Positions 45,301 to 57,566 of a stretch of DNA of 64,000 bases are shown one piece after another. Position 1 is the stretch's first letter, and each line of letters opens with the position of its first letter. The notes beneath the pieces are model-generated. The model made no database searches. It worked only from the letters and a program-made list of their open reading frames with translations, and had not been told where the DNA came from. Position numbers and translations under genes: made by a program. This stretch comes from Timema cristinae (Eukaryota; Arthropoda; Insecta; Phasmatodea; Timematidae): assembly GCA_039000515.1 (NCBI GenBank), contig JBCFYV010011172.1, forward strand, positions 73,667,941 through 73,731,940. The letters run 5' to 3'.

Positions 45301-45775
45301 ACGCCATAAGATAGAACAACGCGTAGTTCTTTTAGCACTCCAGTTTGGCAGATAATATCCAACTGTATCCAGGCGCTCTATAACTTGTTTTATTTAGTAA
45401 CGCCGTGAGGAAAGAACAATAGGCAGTTCTTTTAACACTCCTGTGTAGCGGGTAGAGTGCAAGAGTATTCAGGGGCTAACAGACAGCGGTCGTTCGCTCG
45501 GTAATGGCTCGATTGTGTTCCAATATCATGGAGCTTCATCTAACATAATTATTTATTGTAAATACGTTAGATAGAACAACAGTGCGTTATTTTAACACTC
45601 CTGTGTAGCGGGTAGAGTGCAAGAGTATTCAGGTACTGTATAACATAATGATGTATTATAAAGCCGTTAGAAAAAACAACATACAATTATTCTAACACTC
45701 GTATGTAACGGGTTGTGTCCACCAATACACAGACACTATACAACATGTTTATATCTTGTAACTCCCTTGTTATAT
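45301..45775. repeat. Four-copy tandem array, about 98-101 bp units
   Basis: Units start at about 45301, 45402, 45564 and 45661. They share a gttagatagaacaac-like start, ttttaacactcctgtgtagc, gggtagagtgcaagagtatt and tataacataatgatgtatt. The second unit carries about 60 extra bases (around 45476-45540). Units two and three are the most alike. Confidence 0.85.
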
Positions 45776-46112
45776 GAATGGTGAATCATCGCTTGTGTCA
45801 GCACAAGACCTATGAGTTTAAACAAAAAATCAGGAGAAATGCTAACGTATCTAGAATATTGAGTTAAATGGTCCAAGCTAGAATTGAACTACAATTAAGA
45901 TAGAGAACCAAGAGCGGTTTCATACCATTATCTTCAAATATTTCCCAATTATCGATCGTTATTCTGTTCGCGGATTAATTTGCTCAATCGAATCTGATAC
46001 TTGCTCCTTATTTATACCTTCAGCTGCAAACCTACATAAAATGTTCTTTACTTCAGGGAATTATATTCATTCAACTACTTGGATATTAGTAGGAATACTG
46101 ATTACTAAATAT

Positions 46113-46352
46113 TTTAATAACCGTGCCTTACTACCTATTGAGGTTGAGGTATGATAGTTACTCTAGTGCAGTAAAGATGAGGAAGGAATAATTTTAGAGT
46201 TACCCACATTTACTCAGGAGGACGGTGGGAAACCATTTAGGAAAAACCACTTGCAGTAGACCTAACCAGGATTCGAATCTTGATCTACCCATCATCAGCA
46301 GTTTAGTATAACACAAGAGTGACTAACGCCTTAGACCATTCGGATGACTACT
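46113..46352 (-). repeat. SINE copy (family of 15253), abutting the 39-bp array
   Basis: Read on the minus strand it has the head (ggtctaaggcgttagtcact), a box B-like aagattcgaatcctggttag, the body and the 3' end (complement gccttactacctattgag). Its head end is less than 20 bases from the start of the 39-bp minisatellite. Confidence 0.8.
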
Positions 46353-46370
46353 GCTATTGAGGCTATAAAA

Positions 46371-48929
46371 GGATCACTGTTGGCATACTGGTTGATTTAG
46401 AGTGTCCAAGGATCACTGTTGGAATAGTGGTTGACTGAGGGTGTCCAGGGATCACTGTTGGCATACTGGTTGACTGAGGGTGTCCAGGAATCACTGTTGG
46501 AATACTGGTTGAATGGGGGTGTCTAGGGATCACTGTTGGCATACTGGTTGACTGAGAGTGTCCAGGGATCACTGTTGGAATACTGGTTGATTTAGAGTGT
46601 CCAGGGATCACTGTTGGCATACTGGTTGACTGAGAGTGTCCAAGGATCACTGTTGGTATACTGGTTGACTGAGAGTGTCCAAGGATCACTGTTGGCATAA
46701 TGATTGACTGGGGGTGTCCAGGGATCACTATTGGAAAATTGGTTGATTAGGGGTGTCAAGGAATCATTGTTTTCATACTTGTTGACTCTCTCAGTCCAGG
46801 GATAACTGTTGGAATACTGGTTGATTTAGAGTGTCCAAGGATCACTGTTGTTATACTGGTTGACTGAGAGTGTCCAAGGATCACTGTTGCCATACTGGTT
46901 GACTGGGTGTGTCCATGGATCATTGTTGGCATACTGGTTGACTGGGTGTGTCCATGAATCACTGTTGGCATACTGGTTGACTGAGAGTGTCCAAGGATCA
47001 TTGTTGGCATACTGGTTGACTGGGTGTGTCCATGGATCATTGTTGGCATACTGGTTGACTGAGTGTCCAGGATCACTGTTGGCATACTGGTTGACTGAGA
47101 GTGTCCATGGATCACTGTTGGCATACTGGTTGACTGGTGTGTCCATGGATCATTGTTGGCATACTGGTTGACTGGAGTGTGTCCATGGATCATGTTGGCA
47201 TACTGGTTGACTGGAGTGTCCAATGGATCACTGTTGGCATACTGGTTGACTGGGTGTGTCCATGTATCATTGTTGGCATACTGTTGACTAGAGTGTCCAG
47301 GATCACTGTTGCCATACTGGTTGACTGGAGTGTCCAAGGATCACTGTTGGCATACTGGTTGACTGAGAGTGTCCAAGGATCATGTTGGCATACTGGTTGA
47401 CTGAGAGTTCCAAGGATCACTGATTGGATAATGGTTGACTAGGGTGTCCAGGATCATTGTTGGCATATTTGTTGACTGAGTGTCCAAGGATCATGTTGGA
47501 ATACTGGTTGACTGGGTGTCCAAGGATCACTGTTGGCATACTGGTTGACTTAGAGTGATCCAAGGATCATGTTGGCATACTGGTTGACTGGAGTGTCCAT
47601 GGATCATTGTTGGCATACTGGTTGACTGAGGAGTGTCAGGGATCACTGTTGGCATACTGGTTGACTGGGTGTGTCCAGGATCACTGTTGGATACTGGTTG
47701 ACTGAGAGTGTCCAGGATCATTGTTGGCATACTGGTTGACTGGGTGTGTCCATGGATCATGTTGGCATACTGGTTGACTGGGTGTCATGGATCACTGTTG
47801 GCATACTGTTGACTGGGTGTCCAAGGATCACTGTTGGCATACTGGTTGACTGGGTGTGTCTAGGATCATTGTTGGCATACTGGTTGACTGGGGTGTCCAT
47901 GGGATCATGTTTGCATACTGTTGACTGGGTGTGTCCATGGATCATGTTGGCATATTGGTTGACTGAGGTGTCCATAGGATCACTGTTGGCATACTGGTTG
48001 ACTGGGTGTGTCCATGGATCATTGTTGGCATACTGGTTGACTGAGAGTGTCCAGGATCACTGTTGGCATACTGGTTGACTGGGTGTGTCCATGGATCACT
48101 GTTTGGCAATACTTGTTGACTGAGAGTGTCCAAGGATCACTGTTGGCATACTGGTTGACTGGGTGTGTCTAGGATCACTGTTGGCATACTTGTTGATGAG
48201 GTGTCCATGGATCACTTGTTGGATACTGGTTGACTGGGTGTCCAGGATCACTGTTGGCAATACTGGTTGACTGGGTGTCCATGGATCATTGTTGGCATAC
48301 TGAATTGACTGAGAGTGTCCAAGGATCATTGTTGGAATACTGGTTGACTAGGTGTGTCCATGGATCATGTTTCATACTGGTTGACTGGAGTGTCCATGGA
48401 TCATTGTTGCATACTTATTGACTGAGAGTGTCCAGGATCATTGTTTTAATACTGTTGACTGAGGTGTCAGGGATCACTGTTGGCATACTGTTGACTGAGA
48501 GTGTCCAGGGATCACTGTTGGAATACTGGTTGATTGGAGTGTCCAGGAATCACTGTTGAAATACTGGTTGACTTGGTGTGTCCAGGATCATGTTTCATAC
48601 TTGTTGATTAGAGTGTCCATGGATCACTGTTGGATACTGTTGACTGGGTGTCCAGGATCACTGTTGGAATACTGGTTGACTGAGGGTGTCCAAGGAATCA
48701 CTGTTGGCATACTGGTTGACTGGGTGTGCCCAGGATCACTGTTGGCATACTGTTGACTGAGGTGTCCATGGATTACTTGTTTTCATACTTGTTGACTGAG
48801 TGTGTCCTAGGATCACTGTTGGCAATACTTGTTGACTGAGGTGTCCAGGAACATTTTAGCATACTGGTTGACTGGGGGTTTCCAGTGTACTAGTTTTGGA
48901 TCACTTGTTGACTGAGGATTTCCAAGGGA
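46371..48929. repeat. Minisatellite, 39-bp unit, about 64 copies
   Basis: The consensus is ggatcactgttggcatactg followed by gttgactgagagtgtccaa. The left part (46371-46730) keeps an exact 39-base period, so a minus-strand frame of 121 codons stays open with a 13-residue repeat (PTVIPGHSQSTSM). Further right, units of 36-40 bases shift the frames repeatedly, showing that the array is not coding. Unit variants (gtgtgtccatggatcattg versus gagagtgtccaaggatcac) are interleaved, as in arrays that grow by unequal exchange. The last units decay towards 48929. Confidence 0.95.
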
Positions 48930-49189
48930 TACAAATTATAATTTGTTCAAAAGTGCTAAGTGAATCAAAAGATAGTCTTTAATTTGACAATAATATCTTT
49001 TAGTCCCGTATACAGAATATCTTTTAAAAACGTCAAGCTTTTAATTTATATTTTTTTTACATGTAAAAATAGCTAGTAAGTGTTGTGTTGCTTGATGTAG
49101 AACTATGATTCGCAAAAGTAGAAATATATAAATACTATTTTCTTTTCCCAAGGAGCACCATTGCCGTCAAAAGTGAATACACGCAATTC

Positions 49190-49900
49190 AAAGGGATGAT
49201 TTTGTACTCGGAAAATTCAGCTTCTATTTGTATAGATAATTTTTTTGAGCAATTTATAATCCGATAAGTTTGTGCTACAAGAGATGACGGATCTGTTTTA
49301 ATAGTGCCTGGAAAAATTCCCAAGCTAACCAATGATGCCTATCCGTCAATTTTTCCTAATCATTCCTCGTATTTCACCTCAGAGCCTCTAACAAAACGAA
49401 AATCACCTGAAAAACGAAGAGAAGATTCGGCTTGCCGAGACCAGATTATTTTAAATAAATGGGTTCAAGATGATGTTATTAAAGATTATCAGGATTTCAA
49501 AGTTAAAATCAGCTCAATAAATACAGATCACTTAACAAAAATAGAGTCTGAAAATAGTATTATTCTCAAGAAAATTGATACTAGTTGTGAAATTCATAAA
49601 ATTATAGTTCATTAAAAATAAAATAAAATAATCTGATTGTTGAAATTTCATACAATAGTGTGATCATACCAAATTTAAAATTTAAATGGGTTTTGGGACC
49701 AGAAATGTCAATTAACAAGTGGTCCAAACTAGAATGTTTGTTGAGTCATCTAGGTTCATACCACGGCCGTCTACAGTTACTTGGCATTGACTTGGCAACG
49801 TCGCAAGAACTCCAACTAGTGGTCCTACCAGAGTCAAGTAGCGAGCGCACAGCCTTCACTGACATATTAAGGCGATTGTTAGTATTTGGTGTCTAGTTCA
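49190..49900 (+). pseudogene. P-element/THAP9-like transposase, N-terminal remnant
   Basis: Plus-strand frames show the end of a THAP zinc-finger domain (ICIDNFFEQF, then DAYPSIFPNHSSYFTSEPLT, like the AVPSIF box of THAP domains), a basic linker (KRKSPEKRREDS), and after stops a further stretch (49660-49896) with LSHLGSYHGRLQLLGIDLAT. Stops and frameshifts show it is dead. The same transposon appears to continue at 52040-53975, on the other side of an oppositely oriented relative. Confidence 0.65.
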
Positions 49901-50264
49901 ACCATTGTTTGTATTTTTTGAGAAATAATTTACCTTGATTATTAAGTCGTATATCTGTATATACATTACAAAGATTACTATCATGCACAAGTTTTAATTT
50001 AATATATAAAGCTTGCACGTGGAATATATCCTTCTTGAAAAACTTCTATTTTACATTTACTCACAGTATTTTTACATGATCAACTTAAGTCCATCAATTA
50101 ACACAAACATTGTAATGTTTGTTTCATTAAAAATCACAACACATAATGGTCTTTCAAACTTAATACTGACTGTACGACGTTACAAAAACAAATGAGAAGT
50201 CACTGAAGAGTTGCAAATTTTCGCATTTTGTGTGTGAATTTCGATACTAAAATGACTTAATTTT

Positions 50265-51600
50265 TATGTTAAGTGTAAGTGTTCAGCAAAATATTGGCAA
50301 ATATCAGCAAAAGGGTCACTAACAAATCTTGCACGGGAGTTCTACAAACACAAATTTCATCAAGCCCATTCATATCCCTACACATAACCTTTTTAGTTAA
50401 ATTTATTAGTGTAAGTTTTTGCTGATTTGTATCTAAAAACATTTGCTCATACTTATCACAAAGCAAAGCTTGCAATAAACTGTCCGTAATATTACTGGTT
50501 TTAAACGCATTACTATAACTTTCTCTTTTGTTTACTATAGTTTCAACACATGATACACAGTTGTTTTTTTATGCTTTGTGAGAAGCATATCCAGGAACTT
50601 ATTCGACAGGATACATTTCAGTGATATCACTGTTCATATGTTGTAGTGGCATTGTTGTAAGATCATTAAATGAACGTTCAATGATTTCAGAGCTCACATT
50701 CTTTGAACTGTCTTGATCACAGTTCTGATGTTCATCTTTATTTTCAAATTTTGTTTTTATTTGTACATACTTGGCAGATCTAAAACCTTATAAACTTTGA
50801 GCTCCAATATTTGTTCATGCTATGCTTACTTTCATGCTACCACCTGAAGTGATATTGAACATTGTTCTAATGATTCTGTTGTTATCAGAAATAATGGCTA
50901 TGACAACAAACCCGAAATCTTGTATTAGTGTAACAGCGTTCTATATTAGCTGTCCAGATTTTCTCTTTAAATTTTATAATGGAATGAGAGCCGCCACTTA
51001 TTGAAATCTTCCACACGCTGAACTGATCATGAAAGTCTGTATTGTCTTAGCTGCATTATTTTTGTTTTCAGCTTGTCCACTAATAGAACCACCCTTGTAA
51101 GTAACCGATTGTTTTACATAAATTTCATCCAACTGTAAGATAACAAATTTGTCTCGCTCTGTAAAATACTTCGAAAAGGAACTTAAAAAAATGTTTGAAC
51201 TGCTATTATCAACAAAAACGTTAAGTGCTGAGGCAAGTTTGCATAGGTGTTTAGGATGCAGTAAAAACAAAATGTTGTTACTCTGAATAGCTTGATAGCA
51301 TGATGCAGACTGATGGATCATGAAAGAGCATGTCAACAATAATGGTGAGTATCTTCTCCTACAACAAACAACCAAACTTTTCTGCTTAAAATTCCACTTG
51401 TGCTGTATCTGGAATAAAGCTCTTCTGTGTTTAATCGAATTAGTTTCTTGATTTGGGACAAATCCCCTTTGACATTTTGAACTAGTTTCATATATGTTTG
51501 AACAGGATTTAATTCTTGTTTTTTTGGAGCAAAATTACAATAATTTACTAATATGCCTTATAGGTGAGACCATTGACGTAATTTAGTAGCAACTGTTTGT
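50265..51600 (-). pseudogene. P-element/THAP9-like transposase fragment, opposite strand
   Basis: On the minus strand a 125-codon stretch (50998-51375) includes SKYFTERDKFVILQLDEIYV then KQSVTYKGGSISGQAENKNN and KTIQTFMISSACGRF. After a frameshift there is FVVIAIISDNNRIIRTMFNI. The DEIYVK, YKGG and SDNNR motifs are typical of P-element-type transposases (THAP9 relatives). It is broken by multiple stops and lacks the THAP domain. Confidence 0.8.
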
Positions 51601-51619
51601 ATTGACTCTGTTTTTGGCT

Positions 51620-52040
51620 GATTGTTAAATTTTTCAAAATAGTCGATTATGTAAAATGTGGAAGATTAAAATAAATACTACTTACACTATCTTGTTAAAA
51701 TTCACAACACAATAAACTAATAACTAAAACATTTGAACTATTAGAAAACTATACGCTTTAATATACAAGTAATATACAGTATTTTGGATGAATAACTCAA
51801 ATGATTCGAAAACAATGATTGTAGAAAACATTCATCGTGAGCTGTGGTGACCATGCATTTAGCTTCACTAAACTGCTTGGAGGGACCACAGCTCTGTCTC
51901 GAGCCGGACCACTTGCATTGTTGCCACATTTCCCATGCTCTGGCCTGTAACTGTAGAAGGCCGTGTTCATACACACCCGAGACCCTTTCAACTGAGGATA
52001 AGATTAATCATGCCTCAGAAACGTTAAAAAAAACCTATTG
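51620..52040. other. Spacer between transposase fragments
   Basis: A moderately GC-rich stretch at 51840-51990 (ggagggaccacagctctgtc, cggaccacttgcattgttgc) lies between the opposite P-like fragments. Short frames are open on both strands but I recognise neither. The rest is AT-rich. Confidence 0.3.
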
Positions 52041-53975
52041 TATGTCACTGAGAAAAATTATCCATTGAACAATAAAACAAATATTTTTCAAGAGAAAATT
52101 AATTTGGCTGTTGATGAATCACCCATGTACACACCGGAAACTTTAATATGGGCCTGTTTTGTTTAATTTAGTAAACCAATGGCATATAAACAAATTAAAA
52201 ACTCTAATCTTTTGACACTACCCCATCCTGACTACGACAACTACAGTCACTAAGCACGTGAAGTTCAAGAATGCCTTATATCAAATATTTGTCTGAAAAT
52301 AGATGATGTTGTATTATCGTGAAAAAGTTGTAAACGTATATCTTGGCAACATTTATGTAATACCATCAATTTATTATAAAGGTGGGTCAAGAGAAGGCTT
52401 TTCTGACAATCTTAAGGAATCTACTAAAATGCAAGCGTTTATGATATCATCTTTGTTGTCAAAAAATAAGGACGTGCCAGAAGTATCTCTCTACCCGGTT
52501 AAAAATCTGACTGCAAATAAACTTTATGAACTAATTTTGTGTGTAATAAAAACATTAGTTTTATGTGGATGTCGTATTTTAACATTAATATCGGACAATA
52601 ACAGAGTGAACAAGAACATTTAATAAATTATATAATGGTGGTTTGTTTCCTGGTTTCAGAAACGCGATTAAATTCTATGAAGATATTTATCTGTTGTCCA
52701 ACTTAGTTAATTTGTTGAAATCTTTTAGAACCAATCGGGTATTTTAAATAAAACAAAACCATCGCTATAACATCCCCAGATTTGACTAAAGTTATTTTTG
52801 CTGACGTCAATGGAAAAGAAAAATGTTGCGGATTAAATCAAATTATTTTACGATAAAACACAGCTCTTTATTAAAGCTCTATTAAAAATAAAAATATATA
52901 AGAAATTGTTAAATTTATAGAATTAATTTCATCTTGGTGAAAATTCATGGATATAAAGCATCCAATGAAAGGGAAACATCTTAGAGACCTCCTATGTGAT
53001 CCAATAAAAGATATAAACTGTACAACTTTGGACTTATTAGACAATTTTTCCACAGGGATTTATAATGGGGAGAATCTGACGATTCCTAACATATTTACTT
53101 CACTAAACAAACGTACAGGTAGATTAACACAGGAAACCTGCCTAACAACAAAAACCATTATTATTATTGTGACGTATCTGTTGAGTAATCCTTCATTTCC
53201 GTATGTATTATTAGAAAAATTCCAAACTGATAATTTAGAAGCAAGGTTTGGACAGTACTGACAAATGAGTGCTGTCGCAGTGTTATCCATCGATTAGACC
53301 AATTTTATAATCTGAAAGAAAATTTAAACTAACAAATTTAATCAAATTAAAATCATCAAAATCTTGGGTAGTTTGAAATTAAATCATTTCTTTCAAATTT
53401 TAACAAATACAAGAGGAAGATATTGACAGTGTAGTATGTGAGTACAATTTTGAAGAAGTTATTTTTGACTGTGACAGTGTAGAAATAAGTAAAAACAATG
53501 TAATGGCTTTGATTGACCTTGCAGAGTATGCTGCCAATAGTGTAGGTCGTCAACTGAAATGTGAAACGTGTAAACTTTTATTTTGTAACAAGTCTTTGGA
53601 AATAGAATCTTCTAGCTCAGCGAGAAGTTACTTAAAATAATAGAGAGGAGAGGTTTGAAGTGGCTGACATATTTTTTCTAACCATTACATTAAACACGTG
53701 CAAGATCATCAAGTGTTTGATATCTGACAAATATGAAAAAGATTTTATTATGGCAAAATGTCAAAGAAATATAGTATAAAACTTAGAAACAATTTAAATG
53801 ACCATTTTAATGATTGTAAGTGTGAAGTTTCTGTTGATTTTATTATTAAAATATTATTAGCGTTATTTCAAATATTGTTTCAAACAATTGTTCAAAATTT
53901 AAAAAAAAGGTATTTGCTGGTTAGTCACAAAAAGAAAGCTTCAAACCTACGCATCTTCTTAAATCATTCCTAAAC
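52040..53975 (+). pseudogene. P-element/THAP9-like transposase, C-terminal remnant
   Basis: The plus-strand 106-codon stretch at 52303-52623 reads NIYVIPSIYYKGGSREGFSD, KMQAFMISSLLSKNKDVPEV, VKNLTANKLYELI and LISDNNRVNKNI, parallel to the minus-strand copy. Later frames (52947-53261 and 53520-53975) continue with SVGRQLKCETCKLLFCN, RRGLKWLT and a terminal CxC region (FNDCKCEVSVDFI). It is not functional. The acidic position DE before IYV reads LGN here. Confidence 0.78.
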
Positions 53976-54079
53976 AATGAAATTAGAATGTTGTATCAAG
54001 GTACGAAATGAAAAATATTGATTATAAACCTTGTTTATTTTATAATTAATATAACATATTTAGGGGGTTGGTTATATAT

Positions 54080-56502
54080 GGGTCTGATGGTACTCACGGT
54101 GCTTGTCCTAGAGGGTCCTCAGCTCCTGAGTTCGTATCCTAACTGGGTCTGATGGAACTCACGGTGCTTGTCCTAGAGGGTCCTCAACTCCTGAGTTCGT
54201 ATCCTAGCTGGGTCTGATGATACTCACGGTGCTTGTCCTAGAGGGTCCTCAGCTACTGAGTTCGTATCCTAACTGGGTCTGATGGAACTCACGGTGCTTG
54301 TCCTAAAGGGTCCTCAGCTCCTGAGTTCGTATCCTAGCTGGGTCTGATGATACTCACGGTGCTTGTTCTAGAGGGTCCTCAGCTCCTGAGTTCGTATCCT
54401 AACTGGGTCTGATGGAACTCACGGTGCTTGTCCTAAAGGGTCCTCAGCTCCTGAGTTCGTATCCTAGCTGGGTCTGACGATACTCACGGTGCTTGTCCTA
54501 GAGGGTCCTCAGCTCCTGAGTTCGTATCCTAGCTGGGTCTGATGGTATGATGGTACTCACGGTGCTTATCCTAGAGGGTCCCTAGCTCCTGAGTTCGTAT
54601 CCTAACTGGGTCTGATGGAACTCACGGTGCTTGTCCTAGAGGGTCCTCAACTCCTGAGTTCGTATCCTAGCTGGGTCTGATGATACTCACGGTGCTTGTC
54701 CTAGAGGGTCCTCAGCTCCTGAGTTCGTATCCTAGCTGGGTCTGATGGTACTCACGGTGCTTGTCCTAGAGGGTCCTCAGCTCCTGAGTTCGTATCCTAA
54801 CTGGGTCTGATGATACTCACGGTGCTTGTCCTAGAGGGTCCTCAGCTCCTGAGTTCGTATCCTAGCTGGGTCTGATGGTATGATGGTACTCACGGTGCTT
54901 ATCCTAGAGGGTCCCTAGCTCCTGAGTTCGTATCCTAACTGGGTCTGATGATACTTACGGTGCTTGTGCTAGAGGGTCCTCAACTCCTGAGTTCGTATCC
55001 TAGCTGGGTCTGATGGTATGATGGTACTCACGGTGCTTATCCTAGAGGGTCCCTAGCTCCTGAGTTCGTATCCTAACTGGGTCTGATGGAACTCACGGTA
55101 CTTGTCCTAGAGGGTCCTCAACTCCTGAGTTCGTATCCTAGCTGGGTCTGATGGTACTCACGGTGCTTGTCCTAGAGGGTCCTCAACTCCTGAGTTCGTA
55201 TCCTAGCTGGGTCTGATGGAACTCACGGTGCTTGTCCTAGAGGGTCCCTAGCTCCTGAGTTCGTATCCTAACTGGGTCTGATGATACTCACGGTGCTTGT
55301 CCTAGAGGGTCCCTAGCTCCTGAGTTCGTATCCTAACTGGGTCTGATGATACTCACGGTGCTTGTGCTAGAGGGTCCTCAACTCCTGAGTTCGTATCCTA
55401 GCTGGGTCTGATGGTATGATGGTACTCACGGTGCTTATCCTAGAGGGTCCCTAGCTCCTGAGTTCGTATCCTAACTGGGTCTGATGGAACTCATGGTGCT
55501 TGTCCTAGAGGGTCCTCAACTCCTGAGTTCGTATCCTAGCTGGGTCTGATGGTACTCACGGTGCTTGTCCTAGAGGGTCCTCAACTCCTGAGTTCGTATC
55601 CTAGCTGGGTCTGATGGAACTCACGGTGCTTGTCCTAGAGGGTCCCTAGCTCCTGAGTTCGTATCCTAACTGGGTCTGATGGAACTCATGGTGCTTGTCC
55701 TAGAGGGTCCTCAACTCCTGAGTTCGTATCCTAGCTGGGTCTGATGGTACTCACGGTGCTTGTCCTAGAGGGTCCTCAACTCCTGAGTTCGTATCCTAGC
55801 TGGGTCTGATGGAACTCACGGTGCTTGTCCTAGAGGGTCCCTAGCTCCTGAGTTCGTATCCTAACTGGGTCTGATGGAACTCACGGTGCTTGTCCTAGAG
55901 GGTCCTCAGCTCCTGAGTTCGTATCCTAGCTGGGTCTGATGGTACTCACAGTGCTTGTCCTAGAGGGTCCTCAGCTCCTGAGTTCGTATCCTAACTGGGT
56001 CTGATGATACTCACGGTGCTTGTGCTAGAGGGTCCTCAACTCCTGAGTTCGTATCCTAGCTGGGTCTGATGGTATGATGGTACTCGCGGTGCTTATCCTA
56101 GAGGGTCCCTAGCTCCTGAGTTCGTATCCTAACTGGGTCTGATGATACTCACGGTGCTTATCCTAGAGGGTCCCTAGCTCCTGAGTTCGTATCCTAACTG
56201 GGTCTGATGATACTCACGCTGCTTATCCTAGAGGGTCCCTAGCTCCTGAGTTCGTATCCTAACTGGGTCTAATGGAACTCACGGTGCTTGTCCTAGAGGG
56301 TCCTCAACTCCTGAGTTCGTATCCTAGCTGGGTCTGATGGTACTTACGGTGCTTGTACTAGAGGGTCCTCAACTCCTGAGTTCGTATCCTAGCTGGGTCT
56401 GATGGTACTCACGGTGCTTGTCCTAGAGGGTCCTCAGCTCCTGAGTTCGTATCCTAGCTGGGTCTGATGGTACTCACGGTGCTTGTCCTAGAGCGTCCTC
56501 GA
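54080..56502. repeat. Minisatellite, 65-bp unit, about 37 copies, splice-donor-like motif in each
   Basis: The unit on the plus strand is gggtctgatggtactcacgg, tgcttgtcctagagggtcct, cagctcctgagttcgtatcc, tagct. Units are highly similar, with variant positions (cctcaact/cctcagct/ccctagct; aactggg/agctggg; gatact/gaact/gtact). An 8-base expansion, ggtatgatggtactc, occurs at five places (about 54541, 54877, 55013, 55410, 56068), indicating higher-order amplification. On the minus strand every unit contains caagcaccGTGAGTaccatc or a close variant, a good splice-donor consensus. At the right edge the unit merges into unique DNA (gagcgtcctcgaggctcagg). Confidence 0.95.
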
Positions 56503-56640
56503 GGCTCAGGAGCGGCTCCTGAGTGTGTAGCGACTGTCTCCTTACTGGAAGGTCCTGAGGACACCCCGTCCAACCCCCAGCACTGCGACCTCTCTGGGAG
56601 GTACCAGCCCTGTCGTGACCCGACCCGCAACCCCTAGGGC
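56478..56640 (-). other. GC-rich patch, possible non-coding exon
   Basis: This strip is far more GC-rich than its surroundings. On the minus strand it starts after a pyrimidine-rich tract and tag (tctgccctag) and ends CAAGCACC|gtgagt, the sequence that is then repeated across the 65-bp array. An 86-codon frame (56474-56734) spans it but has no recognisable motif. If spliced to e1, the required phase would run through TAG 13 bases before the donor, so it could only be an untranslated exon. Function is inferred and weak. Confidence 0.3.
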
Positions 56641-57560
56641 AGACCATAAACCTCGTCAGGGGAAGAGGGAGGAATAGAATCTTTCTTTCTATACTCCCGT
56701 TAATCTCTCTCACTCTCTCTCTGCCCTCATACATGTCCTTTATCCCACTCTCACCTACCCCCCTCTCAATTGGATCATTTATTGAAGGGGTGCAGTACAG
56801 AAATGGTCCAAGTCGTCAGTGGTTCTCATTTTAAATGAACCACACGGGTACCCCGCCATTGGAGTGGTAAATACACATCAGTGCTGTCAGAATGGTGGTT
56901 AGCACACCTATGTCTAATCCCTGAATACAGGGGCTTCAATCCTGACTGTCTGCATGAATGATGTTTTCCTCCACAATGTGATGTATAACATTGTTTAAGA
57001 GTGCGTAATGGTGAAGTTCCTTTTTAATCCCCTTCATGAGATCGTTATATTAAGCTTTATAAGTTTGAACTACAATTTTAACCCTTGAGTGACTGTTAAT
57101 AAAATATTGTTCGAGACGTATGCCGCTTTTACTCTGGGCCTACGATTTGTTTCCTCTCTATTTCTCCCCTTCCTCTTTTGTCTCTTTTTCTTCATCTTTC
57201 TTTCTCTCTGCTATCATTCCATGTTGTTTCAAAACTTTTTTTTTTTTTTGTAAATATATATTTTTTTAAACCCATATTTCTTTTTCCTTGTCAAATAGTT
57301 GTTATGAATGTTTCCCCGGAGAAGAGAGTTCCGTGCCTGACTCACGACACGGCAGACCCAACGAACATTTTCTCAATTATTGTTTTTTTTTTATTCTTCT
57401 TCTGGATTTCGTGCATTTATGAAAATTGTTGACGACCGACATCTGACTAGAGATGTTAAATGGTAAATTTACAAAATAAATGTTTCTATCCAACCAAACT
57501 AAACTAATACAATCTAAATATCTCAAGTTAAACAGCTTATACTCTGGTTTAATTAGGAAG
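56503..57560. other. Intergenic stretch
   Basis: Beyond the GC-rich patch: CT-rich runs (56700-56770), a tRNA-like segment at about 56895-56970 (gtggttagcacacctatg, then ggcttcaatcctgactgtct) that may be another SINE head, and T-rich DNA at 57130-57290. No gene is seen. Confidence 0.35.
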
Positions 57561-57566
57561 TTGGTG

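Noticed and set aside
46363..48329. Several frames of 60-193 codons with STSMPTVIPGHSQ or VNQYANSDPWT repeats
   Set aside because: They are translations of the 39-bp minisatellite. Open frames exist on both strands and in more than one frame, and shift wherever unit length changes.
46371..56502. CRISPR-like repeat arrays
   Set aside because: Units are contiguous with no unique spacers, the genome is eukaryotic, and no cas-like genes exist.
56474..56734. 86-codon minus-strand frame in the GC-rich patch
   Set aside because: No recognised motif, and GC-rich DNA is open by chance. Kept only as a possible untranslated exon.
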